A stretch of DNA of 64,000 nucleotides from Bugula neritina (lineage: Eukaryota > Bryozoa > Gymnolaemata > Cheilostomatida > Bugulidae): NCBI GenBank assembly GCA_964035545.1, contig OZ037770.1, forward strand, positions 11,088,463-11,152,462, given 5' to 3'. This document shows positions 42,487-54,916 of the stretch, in pieces. The position numbers and the translations under genes were made by a program. The notes beneath the pieces are model-generated. The model was given only the letters and a program-made list of their open reading frames with translations. It did no database searches and was not told the DNA's origin. Each line of letters opens with the position of its first letter. Position 1 is the stretch's first letter.

Positions 42487-45486
42487 CTACTGGAGGGATT
42501 TTCCCCCATAAGTAGCATATTTACTGTTGAATGGTCCATACTTCATTCCCTCTTCTGAATTTAAGAAACTTTTTAACGTTGGAAGTGATGAAATCCTGCA
42601 AAAAAATAATTTAGGTGACATGAAACCACTTCCCTATGGTTGGTGACATGAAACCACTTTCACATGGTTGATGACATGAAACAACATTTTCTTAATATAC
42701 AAGACAATTAATTAATTTAATGAACCACACAAAAATACTGCTTTTGAAATATATATATCAAGCTATATGTTTAGTTGAATCCTTTATAGTGCTGTGATTC
42801 TAGTTCTGGGTTAACTCAATATTACTCTAATAACAAAAGATGCTGTATAACGAATAACTAGTGTAGTATTGAGATAATATCAGCCTTACAAACCTCACCT
42901 TGACATATAAGCCTTCAAGTTAGGGAATGAGTCAACACAGCCTGGCTTGAATTGATTGAACACATCTAGAAGACTGTATGCACAGAAATCAGCGTATACC
43001 AGCTAAAAAACATAAATATATAATAAAAGAGTGCTGATTATACAACAAATCAATATATTGTAATAATACGTGGGTGTGTGCTCATACATAATTAGGGTTT
43101 AGTATCGTTACCTCAGAATCGCCGAAAAACTCATCTTCTGCCAAATATTTAGAATATTTCTCAACTCTGGATTCTAGACTTTCCAAGAAAGGAATCTTTA
43201 AAGTTTCCTGAAATTTAAACTCCCAGTTAACTAACTAAGATATATGCAATGAACCATGATATAAAATACCTTGATCCATCAACGTACAATGTCACAAAAT
43301 AGCACACTTAATGTATCCTAAAACTTGAACCTTTTACAAGTAAAAATGTTTAGTAAAAGTTTAATCAAAATAACTGTCATGAACTATTTAAATATCTTTG
43401 GTTAAGAATTCTGATCTTAGATTACAATAGCACATCTTATATTAATATTCGGTGAGAACAACAGGATATGAAGTATGCAAGTTGGCAAACAAATTATTAA
43501 TAGCAACAGGAGTTATAAATAAATTTTATCTGGTAAATGACAAGAAATAACTTTAGTTTAAATAAGCAATGTCAACTTGGAAAGCTCAAAGCAGTTGAAA
43601 CAATGATTTAGAGCAATTTTCCTAAGCATTTTTATGCTAGTTCAATGGTGATTAAATTGATAAGTCTTTCATCATATGTTGAACAAATCCATTGTATAAA
43701 CATGGCATTTCCTTTCAAAATTCTCACCAGGTAATATTGTAATAACTAAAAATGTTTATGTAATACATTGGATTAGGCAAAACTCCAATTCAACTTTAGC
43801 TAGGCACAAGTTGTAATTCAGGGAAGCTGGAAATTAAAAGACAACTGCTGAAACTTCTCAATTAGCTCATCGCATAGCAGCTGTATGACACACATTGGTA
43901 ATTTTATGAGCACAGGAAACAGAAAGATTAAACCCCTCTACAAGATATCCCCAGGATGTGTTGAACCACTATAGACTCTAAAGACTTTACTCTAAAGACT
44001 TTAGAGAAACTCACAAATTGATCGCTGTAGGTGACATCAAAAAATCTGTATAAGTCAAAAACAGTAAGACTGTATATCATATCATTTCGAATCTTGGACT
44101 TCATAGTACTTCCATCTGAAATCAGAAAATACACCCTCTGAGAGATACATGCAATGCCAATAACCTCCAAAATCTACCAATGTATCAATATAAAGCTGGA
44201 GAATTTTCCATGAGTGTGTCCCAGGGTGTGTTGACTAGAATAATAAGCTTAGCCTATGTATTTCAAAGAAACTTGCAATACAAATGATAAAATTATTGTC
44301 AATGTACAACTATGTCTTAGTGACACATTACTCAATCTGCTTGAGAGTATCATAATTTTATGAGCAGCCAAATGAATTCTTTCAAGAATAAAATATATAT
44401 GTAGATTAAATAAAGCCTTAGAATTCCAATAGTACACACCGATATTGTATTTTCTTCCGAGGTATGCAAAAATGGCGCTAGTCTCTGTTATTCTCACATC
44501 ACCATCAATGTAATACGGCAGCTGTAAACAAAAATGATGATTATTGTAACAGGTAACTCACATATCTTAATTTAATTCAATATTATTAAATACTTGGATA
44601 AGCATAGGATATACATAAAGATGTCTAGGCTTAAAGTCAAAGCTTAGCTAAAAACAGATTACATAATAATACTTATAATTTGTATATAAACTTGCTAATT
44701 CTGAAACTTTACATATAATAAAATATGATATAATATAATATAATCTCACATTAGGAAAGTCTAACCCCAGAGAGAACTTCTCATTGTACCAGCTGTCCTT
44801 GTTGTACTCTGGAGCTTCTCCTTGCTCATACATCTTGTTGACAAAGTCAGCCTCCTTGTAGTGCAGCAGCATTCTAATCGGGTGAGCCAACTTGAAATAC
44901 AAGTGGAAACTTAAACATACTTAATGTACTGAGTAACCACTCTGTTTGTAAGAGCTTATTGCAAACTAAGAAGTGTATAAGTAACCTTTAACTATTATAA
45001 AACAGTCTGTTATATAAATTGCATCAAACACAACTGTTATTCAACTAAACTAGCCATTGCTGCAAATTATTTAGGAGCAGTAGTGGAGAAATTGAGATAG
45101 CCTAAGTTCTTTCATTATTTAAAAATTGATATATTTATATTATTGGTGATTTTGCTACTTTTTTAATTTAGAATACAGGCTTTTTTAATTTCTCCATTAC
45201 TACACCTCTCTCGTGTAAATGCAGTAAGAGAGAAATTAGGAATTGCCTTCAATTTAGGAAAGACAACCAAATAAGTTATGTTTTCACTAGAAGTTTTAAC
45301 CTGGCCTTTAACAATGAGAATTTATCAAGACAACAATTCAAGAAGACCATTAAACATCTCAAGCACTTGAGATTTCTTCTAAACTGCACCTAAATACTGC
45401 CCATGTTGATAAAGAGTAACTTAAAGCGTTCCTGAACTTACCCCACGCATTTTCCAATATCCTAGCACGGGTTTCTCAGTGCTCAT
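42487..45486 (-). CDS. Mu-class glutathione S-transferase, copy 2
   Basis: Seven exons read downwards: 45486-45442, 44890-44750, 44521-44440, 44115-44015, 43207-43112, 43002-42899, 42595-42487. They give 225 aa. The five internal exons have exactly the same lengths and phases (141, 82, 101, 96, 104 nt) as copy 1. The N-terminus is three residues longer (MSTEKPVLGYW, catalytic Tyr10) and the C-terminus also extends further (YGGKSLQ). The glutathione site again reads ETSAI. The helical domain differs more than the thioredoxin domain (FDLYRFFDVTY versus [11 protein letters not shown]), so substrate range probably differs. No stops or frame breaks: both copies look functional. Confidence 0.93.
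42613..42685. repeat. Three-copy ~30-bp tandem repeat
   Basis: The unit GGTGACATGAAACCACTT plus CCCTATGGTT/CACATGGTT-type filler occurs three times with slight changes, in the last intron of GST copy 2, 18 nt from the exon 7 acceptor. Confidence 0.8.
45073..45208. mobile_element. Short MITE-like element, copy 1
   Basis: Ends resemble each other in inverted form: GCAGTAGTGGAGAAATTGAG at the left and the complement of GTAGTAATGGAGAAATTAA at the right. A related copy lies at 47849-48002. No coding capacity. Lies in intron 1 of GST copy 2. Confidence 0.6.
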
Positions 45487-45745
45487 TATTGCAGCTATTT
45501 CTGAAAGAATTTATAGATAGCAGGAGCTTTCCTAAAATACAATATAAATAGAATTTATACTGAGCAATAGTTTGGCAGGGCAGGTCAGGTCAGGCAGAAT
45601 GTGTCACTAGCAGCAACATGTTGAGACATGCTGACTTATTTGATGCCCAATTTATCAATCATAAACAGTTGATTATTATAATAATATAAAAACTCTGTAT
45701 AAGTGATCAGTAAATTAGTCAGAGAACAGAAATAGAGGAGCATTA

Positions 45746-45940
45746 GGGAGCAGCTGTGGTCTAGGGGTTAAAGCATTTGCTTTGTAAACACAAGGTCATG
45801 GGTTGGAGCCCTGACATAGGCCATTGGTGATGTTAGGAAGAGCATTCAGTCATAATTGCTCCTGTGCCTCATTTAAATAAGTCCTTAGCCTGTTCTAACA
45901 AAAACCCTTTCTATCATGGGTTTCTCACAGGGATAGTTTG
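45746..45940 (+). repeat. tRNA-derived SINE, copy 4
   Basis: Sense orientation on the plus strand: GGGAGCAGCTGTGGTCTAGG with GGTTA (A box), GGGTTGGAGCCC (mutated B box), then a body containing GTGATGTTAGGAAGAGCATT and GCTCCTGTGCCTCAT. Best copy for reading the family in its forward direction. Confidence 0.8.
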
Positions 45941-47848
45941 AGAGAAAGAGGGGAGCATTAGCAAACAGTTTAAACTTTAAAATGAAATGACGTAATATGA
46001 GATTAATATGTAAATCAGAATTTAGAGAGAAATCCAAGTTCACCCAACAACCTGAACTGTATGTTATGTAAGCACAGGTGCCTTGCATAAACTATGTTAT
46101 ACAAAATTAATAACCATCAGTTAGTATTGCTAATAAAAGATATCAAATAAAATCAAAATAATAAAACATTGAGTGACAATATGAATGTGATTAATAATGA
46201 CGCTAATAACTCATACTGATACAACTTATAAAAGGTAATTATATTTATCATTATATATTTAATATATATGTATACATATATATGAACAATTTAATTATTT
46301 ATTATAACAATTAAATTCAATATAGTAAACAAATTATTCATGAAATATACTAAGACCCATGCTCCTGTTCAAAGTGGATAGACCACGTGATTATTACATC
46401 CAAAAACCTCCTAACTAACATCCACCAGAAATTGCTCATGTGTAAGGTATACCACATTATTGTAAACTTCTACAACCTTACAGTGGCTCCATATCGCATT
46501 ATAATTACAATGGTAATTGTTAATGAGTGGCAACATGAATGTCCTCCTGACGTGAAATATTAATATCCATTAACTTCAAGTTCAACTTGAAGCTAAACTT
46601 AATATTAATGTCAGATTCAAGAATATACAGAATTTTAATTTTTTGCAGAGTAGATACTGCTTAGTAACAAGGTATTATAGTTACGATATATAAAGTAACA
46701 CATTTAATATAAATATGCTAATCCATAAAATATAGGTTACAATTTGAGTGTGTGCAACATATAGGTTAAAGGAAAACTGGTGAAAGAACATTCAATATAT
46801 ATGAACTGCATCGTAACTTGCTGCAATAATTTATCAGGGTTTTACAAACAGACAACCAAGACTTGATGGCACCAGCAAAAAACCATGTTTCATGACAGCT
46901 GTTTTTACACAAAATATCCTATTGCATACATAGTAGCTCTGGGATAACTATAATTCCCACAGCATTGTTTTAGTTTGAGATAAAAGCAACGATTATGGTA
47001 ATCAATTTGGGACTGGAAGTAGGTTCGATGCTTTGATGGCATACATCCATGTCTTAGGGTTAGGTCATTAACATGCCAAAGGATCAGAAATTTGATGGAT
47101 TCTGGCAAGAACGTGACAGAAAAACTTGCAAGCACTGCATCTCCATCATGGAAATAGTCTCCTAATGGAAATAGTTACATCCTAATGAAACCACAACATC
47201 ATTTAATGCAAAGCACAATCACAAACTAATCAATACTGACACCTGTTTGTATAATACCATGGCAGCCATGGAAACACAGTGAAGTAGAAGAAAAATTAGT
47301 AAACCACATGCAAATTTGATGGAGGTTGACAAGATGATGGGTGAAAGACTTACATGTAGAAAATAATGAATAATTCATTATGCAAACTTGGTGAATGTTT
47401 CTATTTAGGGAGAATGCATAATAAATATTAGCTGTCACTTGCTATTCTTATCACGTTAAAATACTGCAGTAAAGGATATGCCAAAGTAGGTTATCTACAA
47501 CAGGATTTTCTGCCAATGTTTAATTCTTACTTCTGTATTTTACAAGATATGTCATACTATAGTATAGTATATTCCACCAGCATGGTCCTACCAATGCTGA
47601 GGTTTGCCCAATAGTTTTGAGACTTTGAAAAACATGTTGATGTACTTATAAAATATTATATTTCTCCATCACATTATGTATACTAAGGTATAGCTATGAC
47701 TTTCCAAAAGAGTATGAAATGCATAATTGAAAGCAATAGAACTATGTGTAATAATATATAATATTATAGAAGAGGTTTGGGGTATGCAAAGTGTGAATTA
47801 TCCTAACGTTAACATTTTGTTCAGTAAAAACTGCTCTAAATACATTTT
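45941..47848. other. Repeat-derived AT-rich DNA
   Basis: No gene recognised. Around 46560-46660 and 47100-47210 are inverted, diverged matches to the repeat at 53200-53830 (shared GCAGAGTAGATACTGC-like and ACATCCTAATGAAACC-like motifs). Confidence 0.35.
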
Positions 47849-48002
47849 GGAGCAGCAGCGGAGAAATTGAGATAGCCCAAGTTCTTGAATTTCTCCTTTC
47901 AAATTTTGGTTCACATGGGGTTGGAATTTTAGCGGCAAACTTCTTTTGCTACATTTATAATTTAGAACACAGGCTTTTCTCAATTTTTCTATTACTGCAC
48001 CT
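47849..48002. mobile_element. Short MITE-like element, copy 2
   Basis: Same ends as the copy at 45073-45208 (GGAGAAATTGAGATAGCC at the left; TTTAGAACACAGGCTTTT toward the right) with a slightly longer interior. Confidence 0.6.
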
Positions 48003-49512
48003 ACCTCTCTAAATAATGGATGCATAAACATGCTAAATACAGTGATGTTAACATATAGATAGTATACAATATTACAAAAATCTACTTTTTATACTTGTTT
48101 AATATAGTCTGACAATTGCATCGCATTGTGAAATTCAACTGGTGAAAAGGCAACATATTCATAGCCTTCAATTTATACTTTAGGTTATGGGTCATATGTT
48201 TGTATAATAGCCTACAAGATTCTTTAAATACCAGCCACAGAGTTGCTATCAACAATTCTGACACCTTCTATCTGGAGCTGCAACTAACCAAGTGGATCCA
48301 CCAGTTAACAGCCAGGTATCACAGATATCCTTAAAGCCTTGCCAAATAAAGTCTACTCGAAAAAGGACACACGGTTAACATCATTTAAGGAAGGAAAAGG
48401 ATAAAAATAAAATAGTTACAGCAATGCTGCAGTGTAGCCAAGATAATACAGTTAGTGCAGTTAATGCAGCCAATATATTTAATGTAGAAGAGCAGAAGGA
48501 CAGATCGCAGAATAGTTCAATAAGTAAGCCAATATCAATATTTCTGAAAAATTGATGAATCAATATTTTCATCATATCTGTTTTTATTTTGAGAAATTTT
48601 TTTCAAACTGCACAAATTTATACCCAAATGCTTGAAGAAACTGGCTGTTTTTAAAATTTGTAAAACGAGCATATTACAATTTCAGTTAACAATATCTCTA
48701 GACACATCTATATAAAATTATTGTAGCATTGCATGCTAGTAATATATGTGCTATGCTCCTAACAGAGGGTTTGACGCTAATAATTGAAGAATTGATATTA
48801 GAAATACAATACATGTTATATATTTGTAAATGCAATTACTTGTTAATAAAGCATAGGTAGTTAAATATCAAATTTTTTGCTATTATGCAGTATTTGGATA
48901 TTTACCCATTTTGTTTGTGCGTTGTTAAGTATATTTGTAGTTTATCATAAGTAAACTTACGAAAATTGAATTGGATTTGCCCTGTCGAATCAATGACTGG
49001 CCAGAAAATCTCAAAAAAAACAAAAGCCCCCCCCCCCCCAGCAAGCTTTCAGAGCTTGGTGAGAGAAGTTGTATTATAACAGATTCACAATACTTGTCTT
49101 TTTTCACAAGAGCATGGTGATTGGTGACCAATATTTAGCAAAGAAAAACAAACCCATATTATCCATAGGAGGAACATGACTACGAACACAAGAGAGATGA
49201 TCATCGACACAGAAGAAGTGTACATTATAAATCCAGATCTATTACTTAATTTCCACAAATGGCACGAGCCAAACAACAAATTATCACAGTAACACACACA
49301 TTTCTGGGCATAGAGAATTGGGCCAATAGTGCAGTTGATGAAGTGTCAATACCACCAATTAAAATAATGGTAGAAACAATCAATTACAATTACATTAAGA
49401 TCTATTGTTCTATAAAGGACCAACTATGCTATATGATGTCCATTAGCATAGCTATGCATTGCTGCCCCAAATCCTACTATTGGATGAACACTGTATTAAG
49501 CACACATAGATG
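48003..49512. other. Gene-free AT-rich stretch
   Basis: No exon supported. A run of 13 C at about 49028-49040 is the only conspicuous simple sequence. A short minus-strand ORF with a hydrophobic segment at 49085-49297 lacks other support. Confidence 0.35.
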
Positions 49513-49740
49513 TGTAGCCCCGAACCCCTTCCCTCTTTAGTAGCACCAATTCATAAGCTCACTCTGTCTACTATTTTTCTTCCCCGATATATAGCCTATA
49601 TCAACTGACAAGATGATCAAGAGAGAGATTATTAGAAAAGAAGAGTGCAGCTGAAGAGTGAGACAAAGATTCAAAAACCACACAACCACCAGAGTACCTG
49701 TTCCTGCAGCCACTTACCTAACTCTAAGAAAGGGATTATC
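49513..49740. repeat. Dispersed repeat, copy 1 (partner near 63697-63920)
   Basis: The order CCCTTCCCTCTTTAGTAGCACCA-like, CTCACTCTGTCTACTATTT, AGACAA...ACCAGAGTACCTGTT..TGCAGCCAC matches the stretch near the window's right end in the same orientation, with many substitutions. Class unknown. Confidence 0.5.
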
Positions 49741-49949
49741 TATGAATGCTATTAGCATTGATTTACAGTTAAACTTACTATCATAAACTCAAAGCCAAGT
49801 TAGTTAATTATTTTTGGTATATCAAAACTACTTAAAATAGTTATATCGTCAGCATGAGAATGTTTTTACTAGTATTAGTATTACTATTATTTGAATTACT
49901 ATCAATAAGAATAAGTCTAATATTCATACTAATAAACTCAAAAAAACTC

Positions 49950-50158
49950 TAGCGAGTTTATAGTCACCATCCCTGTGAGGAAACCCTTTATGAAAAGGGT
50001 TTTTGTTAGATAAGGCTAAGGACTTATTAAGATGAGGAACAGAAGCAATTATGACTGAATGTTCTTTCTAACATCACCAATGGCCTTTGTCAGGGCTCGA
50101 ACCCTTGACTTTGTGATTACTAGGCAAACACTCTAACCCCTAGACCACAGCTGCTCCC
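49950..50158 (-). repeat. tRNA-derived SINE, copy 5
   Basis: Near full length on the minus strand: GGGAGCAGCTGTGGTCTAGG, GGTTAGAGTGTTTGCC, B box GGGTTCGAGCCCTGAC, then the shared body and tail ending at AAACTCGCT. The B box is intact. Confidence 0.8.
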
Positions 50159-50159
50159 T

Positions 50160-50880
50160 TACTATTACTAATACTATTTTTAATACTAATAGTAATACTG
50201 CTAATAGTAAATGTAATACTAATTATTATACTTATAATTACACATTAACTTATATTATTACATCAATACTATATTAGTTTTAATATCACTAATTGTTAGT
50301 ATTACTACTAATTAGCGATACTAACAGTAATACTAATAGCAATAGTATTGTTGTAGACTTATTTTATAGTTATTAACTCATATGCTTATGGACTCAGAAG
50401 CATATTGATATATCATATATGTAATAATATTGTGACTGTAAATATTTGACAAACTAACTACACAGTGAAATTACTACTAGCAGTTCTGTTGAAGCTGGTG
50501 TTTAGTATTGGATTAGTAACACTAACATACTACTGTCAGATTTCTGAGCCTAGATAAATCCGAGGGTCCCACAATTACTCTCTCCGAGAGGTCTTGGGAC
50601 TTAACCCAATCAAGATCAAGATAATTATCATTATGATTAATGATCATCATAATGATAATCATAATGATAATGAAAATATTTGATATTTATAATTTGTATT
50701 GAATTTGATAATCATAATGATAATCGCTGTTAGTTTTATGATAATCAATAAATCATTATGATTGAATTTAGAATAAAATTTAATCATTCAATTTAATGAC
50801 CAATATTGTAATTAGCATTATCAAATTATGATTATGAAAGTGAATATCAAATTGAAATTTAATATGAATATGAATTAGAA
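50160..50880. repeat. Low-complexity TAATACTAAT / GATAATCAT region
   Basis: Diffuse runs of ACTAATAGTAATACT, then ATCATAATGATAATC repeats, self-complementary at short range. Same flavour as 40540-41060. Confidence 0.65.
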
Positions 50881-51522
50881 TAAGATAATCATAATGTCAT
50901 ATTGTTGTTCAGATTGGTCTAACAACTTTGACGACTCCTTCATTTAAAACAGCAAATTTACAACTTACTGACTTAAAATTGTTACTTGAATAATAGGGTA
51001 ATGGGTGATGATAATTACATACATTAATATTATTATTATAAACATAATATCGTGCGGGTTTCTGTTATATTTTGACCTTGACCTTGGTACTTTGTAGTCT
51101 TCAACACTGGCTAAATCGTTTTGTTGTTGGAATATAACTATTCTCTTACGGGGAGTTTTAGGTCATTAGCATATTTTTTTAAACAATTGCGTTGAATCTC
51201 ATTGATTGGCCAAATAGACTAATTCGTTATTACGATAGGCTAGTTTATATCAGAGTGATATTATATATATATGATATTACTACAAATACTCCTTTGATTT
51301 GTGCCAGTAACTTTGTTACATTAAAAAGATCTATACAGCTTTCACCAGCTCAGTTTCCGAACAGTAATATATTCTTATAATTATGTTATCATATCTTTCA
51401 ACCCCTTTACCTTTAAAGACATAGAGCACTTGGAAACACTCTAGGACCTAGGTCTACCTGTTTCACTTGTCATAGATCAGTAGACCCTACCTTGGGTAAG
51501 GCTTTTATTAACATTTAATTTT
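50881..51522 (+). repeat. Long direct repeat, copy 1
   Basis: About 640 bp that recur at 53851-54523 in the same orientation with high identity. Shared landmarks are CAGATTGGTCTAACAACTTT, CTTACGGGGAGTTTTAGGTC, TCTATACAGCTTTCACCAGC and GGACCTAGGTCTACCTGTTT. No coding potential. Its ends do not show TG..CA, so it is not obviously an LTR. Confidence 0.85.
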
Positions 51523-53199
51523 CTTTGTGTCGAACAAAAAATTTAAAATAAAATTTCATTATAATTAGCTTTAATTAAAATATTTTTCTATATATATTAA
51601 ATTATTTATTAACGTGTATAGAATGAATTTTGACTTAGTAATTGATTGGCTGGAATTGACCAAGGTATAACCATATACCTATATTTGAAATTATAGGAAA
51701 GCTTTAGAGTTTAGGGTATTTCTTTTGTAACTATAACTGAGCTAAATTGACTCTAGAGTCATTATATTAAGATAGTATAAAAATATGCATTTTAACCAAT
51801 AGCATTGTTTTAAAAACCAAATTGCTTATGTATATATAGTTCAACTTAAATTTATTGGCAAAGCTCAACCGTACACATTTAAAATATTATCTTCCGAAGT
51901 CCAGACCAACCTGCTCATGCTTCTCATTACTTTTTGCAAAAGTAGTTATTATAATAAAAAAAGTGAAGAAAACCATTATCAAACACAGATTTACTTATAA
52001 TTTGGCTCTTTCATAACTGATAAATAATAATATTTGCTTTATAACTAAAATACCCATTCCTTTGCTTGTTTTCGTCCATATAGTCTACATTTTTTCAGAT
52101 GTTTTTACAAGAAAATCACTAGAATTAAACTCAGAGAAGTGAAAAACACATCTATGATTATCTGCAAAAGTTTTTGCTTGTATATAAATTATAATAAACT
52201 TAGCTTCAACAATTTCAAGATAATACTTAACAGATTTGGAAAAAGTTGTGGAGAAACAACCCTTGTAAAAGTTTAAAAAGCTTTTGTGACTCACTAGGTG
52301 GACAGAGCAATTTAAAGTTTTTATAACAAAAAAGTGAGAAGAATATCTACAATTAACAGCAAAATTATTTTGCTCATATAAAATAAATTAGCTTGAATAA
52401 TTTCAAGATGTTTAGCCTATTCACAAAAAATTAAGAGAAGACGACTCATAATTCATTTTAAAAGTTTGAAGCTCTTTTGTGGCTAACTAGGTGCACAGCT
52501 AGAACAGTTTAGAGTTTTCACAGATTATTAAGACTCTTAAAACTCTCCATTTCTAAAAAAAATTGCGTGGCCACCTCTCGGAGTGTAATGAGTGAAAGAT
52601 AATTGGAGGTTACTTCTAGAATCTAGACTATCCCATTTGTTCATCAATTAATGTTTTACTTCAAAAGTCAATATTACAAATTTCAACACTTGATCATGGC
52701 ATGTAGTACTATCCCAACACCGCAATTACTTATCTAAAAGCCACACTACTAATAATAATACTATTTGCATTATCTAAAGAAGTTATAACCATGTGTCATA
52801 TATATATATATATATATATATTATTGCATTAAGCAATTTCTATGCAAGACCAAAATATCTAACTTACTCAAAACTTGTACATTTGAACTTTTAACTTCAC
52901 TCAATTATTGGGCCTCATGCATCATATAACTTTTGAATGTACTTTATATTCTTTCTTGAATGTTGTAGATAAACTGTAGTCTACATACAGTGGTGGAGCA
53001 GATATAATAGTTTATAATTGCATCAACCTGTTGCAGCAGCCATCTTACTGGAGATCTCAGGCAAACCTCAGCATCGCCAAAGCCATATTTTAGCGAGCTG
53101 ACAGAATATCTCAGAGACATAACTTGTGAAGTACAGAGGTAAGAATTAAACACAAAGCGACAGTATATGTATAATCATTCCTTCCATCATCAATATAGC
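51523..53199. other. DNA between the long direct repeats
   Basis: No gene seen. 51583-51670 has a diverged match at 57758-57846 (TTAAATTATTTAT..GTGTATAGAAT). A short (TA)n lies at about 52798-52820. Confidence 0.4.
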
Positions 53200-53830
53200 T
53201 TTTTTTAAGAATTTTCTGAGAGTAATGATACATATATTAACACTTCAGCTTAATAACTTATGACAAAATTAATAGGAATTCTACTTCTAACTTCATTGAA
53301 AATATTCCCACAGTCCTTGCAAGCTTCATAACAATGAGGCTATTTGACATTTCTATATTATTTACATTAGCAAATAGTTTTCAGTTTTGATGTAGGTCTT
53401 AATGAAGATGCAATTGCCCTAACATTTCTAATCTCATCAATAAAATAAGCATTTTCTCCATCTTGATGTCGGTTCTAATGAGGATGCAACCCTCCTAATA
53501 AGGATGCAACTGTTTTGACATTTGCATTCTCATCAATAAAATAAGCATTTTCTACTTAGAAAACTATTTCTATTTACCTGGTAAATTATTTTGCAAAGCC
53601 ATGATTGACTTTGACCTAGTAAATTATTTTGCAAGGCCTTGATAAATTTTGAGTTTCTTCTCCACTGCATTTACTAAAACTTTTAAGCTATACACATATA
53701 TATTCAAACCATTAGTTCCAATCATAATCACTATTAGCATATCATTCTGTAAATACATCAAGTTGCTGTGCAGTATTTACTCTGCAAAATATATAAAGTA
53801 GGCTACTGTGTATTCTCTGATCTGACAATA
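53200..53830 (+). repeat. Dispersed repeat, copy A (partner at about 62690-63160)
   Basis: Contains two internal near-repeats of ATAAAATAAGCATTTTCT and of GAGGATGCAAC-like blocks. Its right half (TTTACTCTGCAAAATA, CTGATCTGACA) aligns with 62940-63145, and an inverted diverged copy lies near 46560-47210. Confidence 0.55.
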
Positions 53831-53850
53831 TAGTATCACGTACTATTAGA

Positions 53851-54523
53851 ATTAGATAATCATAATCATCATGTCAAATTGTTTACTCAGATTGGTCTAA
53901 CAACTTTGACAACTCGTTCATTAAAAACAGCAAATTTACAACTCATTGACTTGAAGTTGTTCCTTGAATATTAGGATAATCGGGTGATAATAATTACATA
54001 AATTAATACTATTATTATAAATATAACGTGTGGGGTTTCTGTTTTACTTTGAGCTTCACCTTGGTACTTCGTAGTCTTCAACACTGGATAAATCGTTTTG
54101 TTGTTGGATTATAACTATTGTCTTACGGGGAGTTTTAGGTCATTAGTATATTGTTTCTGATTAATTGCGTGGAATCTCATTGATTGGCCAATTAGACTAA
54201 TTCGTTATTACGATAGGCTAGTTCACTGAGCTGGAAATATTATTGAGTTCATTGGGCTAGTTTATATATATAATAATTACACCAAATACTCCTTTGATTT
54301 GTGCCAGTATGTTTGTTACGTTAAAAGGATCTATACAGCTTTCACCAGCTCAGTTTCCGAATAGTAATATATTCTTATAATTATGTTATCATATCTTTCA
54401 GCCCCTTTACCTTTAAAGACATAGAGCACTTGGAAACACTCTAGGACCTAGGTCTACCTGTTTCACTTGCCATAGTTCAGTAGACCCTACCTTGGGTAAG
54501 GTTTTTACTAATATTTGATTTTT
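53851..54523 (+). repeat. Long direct repeat, copy 2
   Basis: Second copy of the 50881-51522 unit. It has an extra segment of about 40 bp (CACTGAGCTGGAAATATTAT region at 54225) not present in copy 1. Confidence 0.85.
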
Positions 54524-54850
54524 GTTGCATCATTGAAATTGGGACAATACTCATACTCATACTGATAGTTAATGTTATACTTATTACCATTTTGATTGAT
54601 GTTTAATTTTAACTTGTCCTTACAATCATATAAGGCTAGGCTGAATTTCACTTTCACTGTGTCGGTGTCACTGTGAGGTTTTTGGACTTGGAACATTTGC
54701 TTTAGTGCAAGTTTAATTAGAATTTTCTTCTCTCTTTGTCAATATCATCTTTGCTATCATCTGCATCTTGATGTAGTACCCAACAAAAATTTTAAACTAA
54801 ATAAGAATATTTGAAATAATTTTTGAGCTTCAAAGCTAGTCAGTTACGTC

Positions 54851-54916
54851 CAGGGATGTAGTGGTACCCATACGGTCCCATACGGTCCCATACGGTCCCA
54901 TACGCCGTATGGCCTA
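54851..54916. mobile_element. Orphan hAT-like end with amplified 10-bp subterminal repeat
   Basis: Starts CAGGGATGTAGTGGTACCCA, identical to the right terminus of the transposon at 26594-28321, and continues to CATACGCCGTATGGCCTAGA as there. TACGGTCCCA occurs three times in perfect tandem here but once in the other element. No second terminus was found nearby. Confidence 0.75.

Noticed and set aside
49085-49297. 70-aa minus-strand ORF with a hydrophobic segment
   Set aside because: Single short ORF in repeat-rich DNA with no splice-site, conservation or context support.
50881-54523. LTR retrotransposon flanked by the 650-bp repeats
   Set aside because: No TG..CA ends, primer site, gag/pol remnants or target duplication were found.
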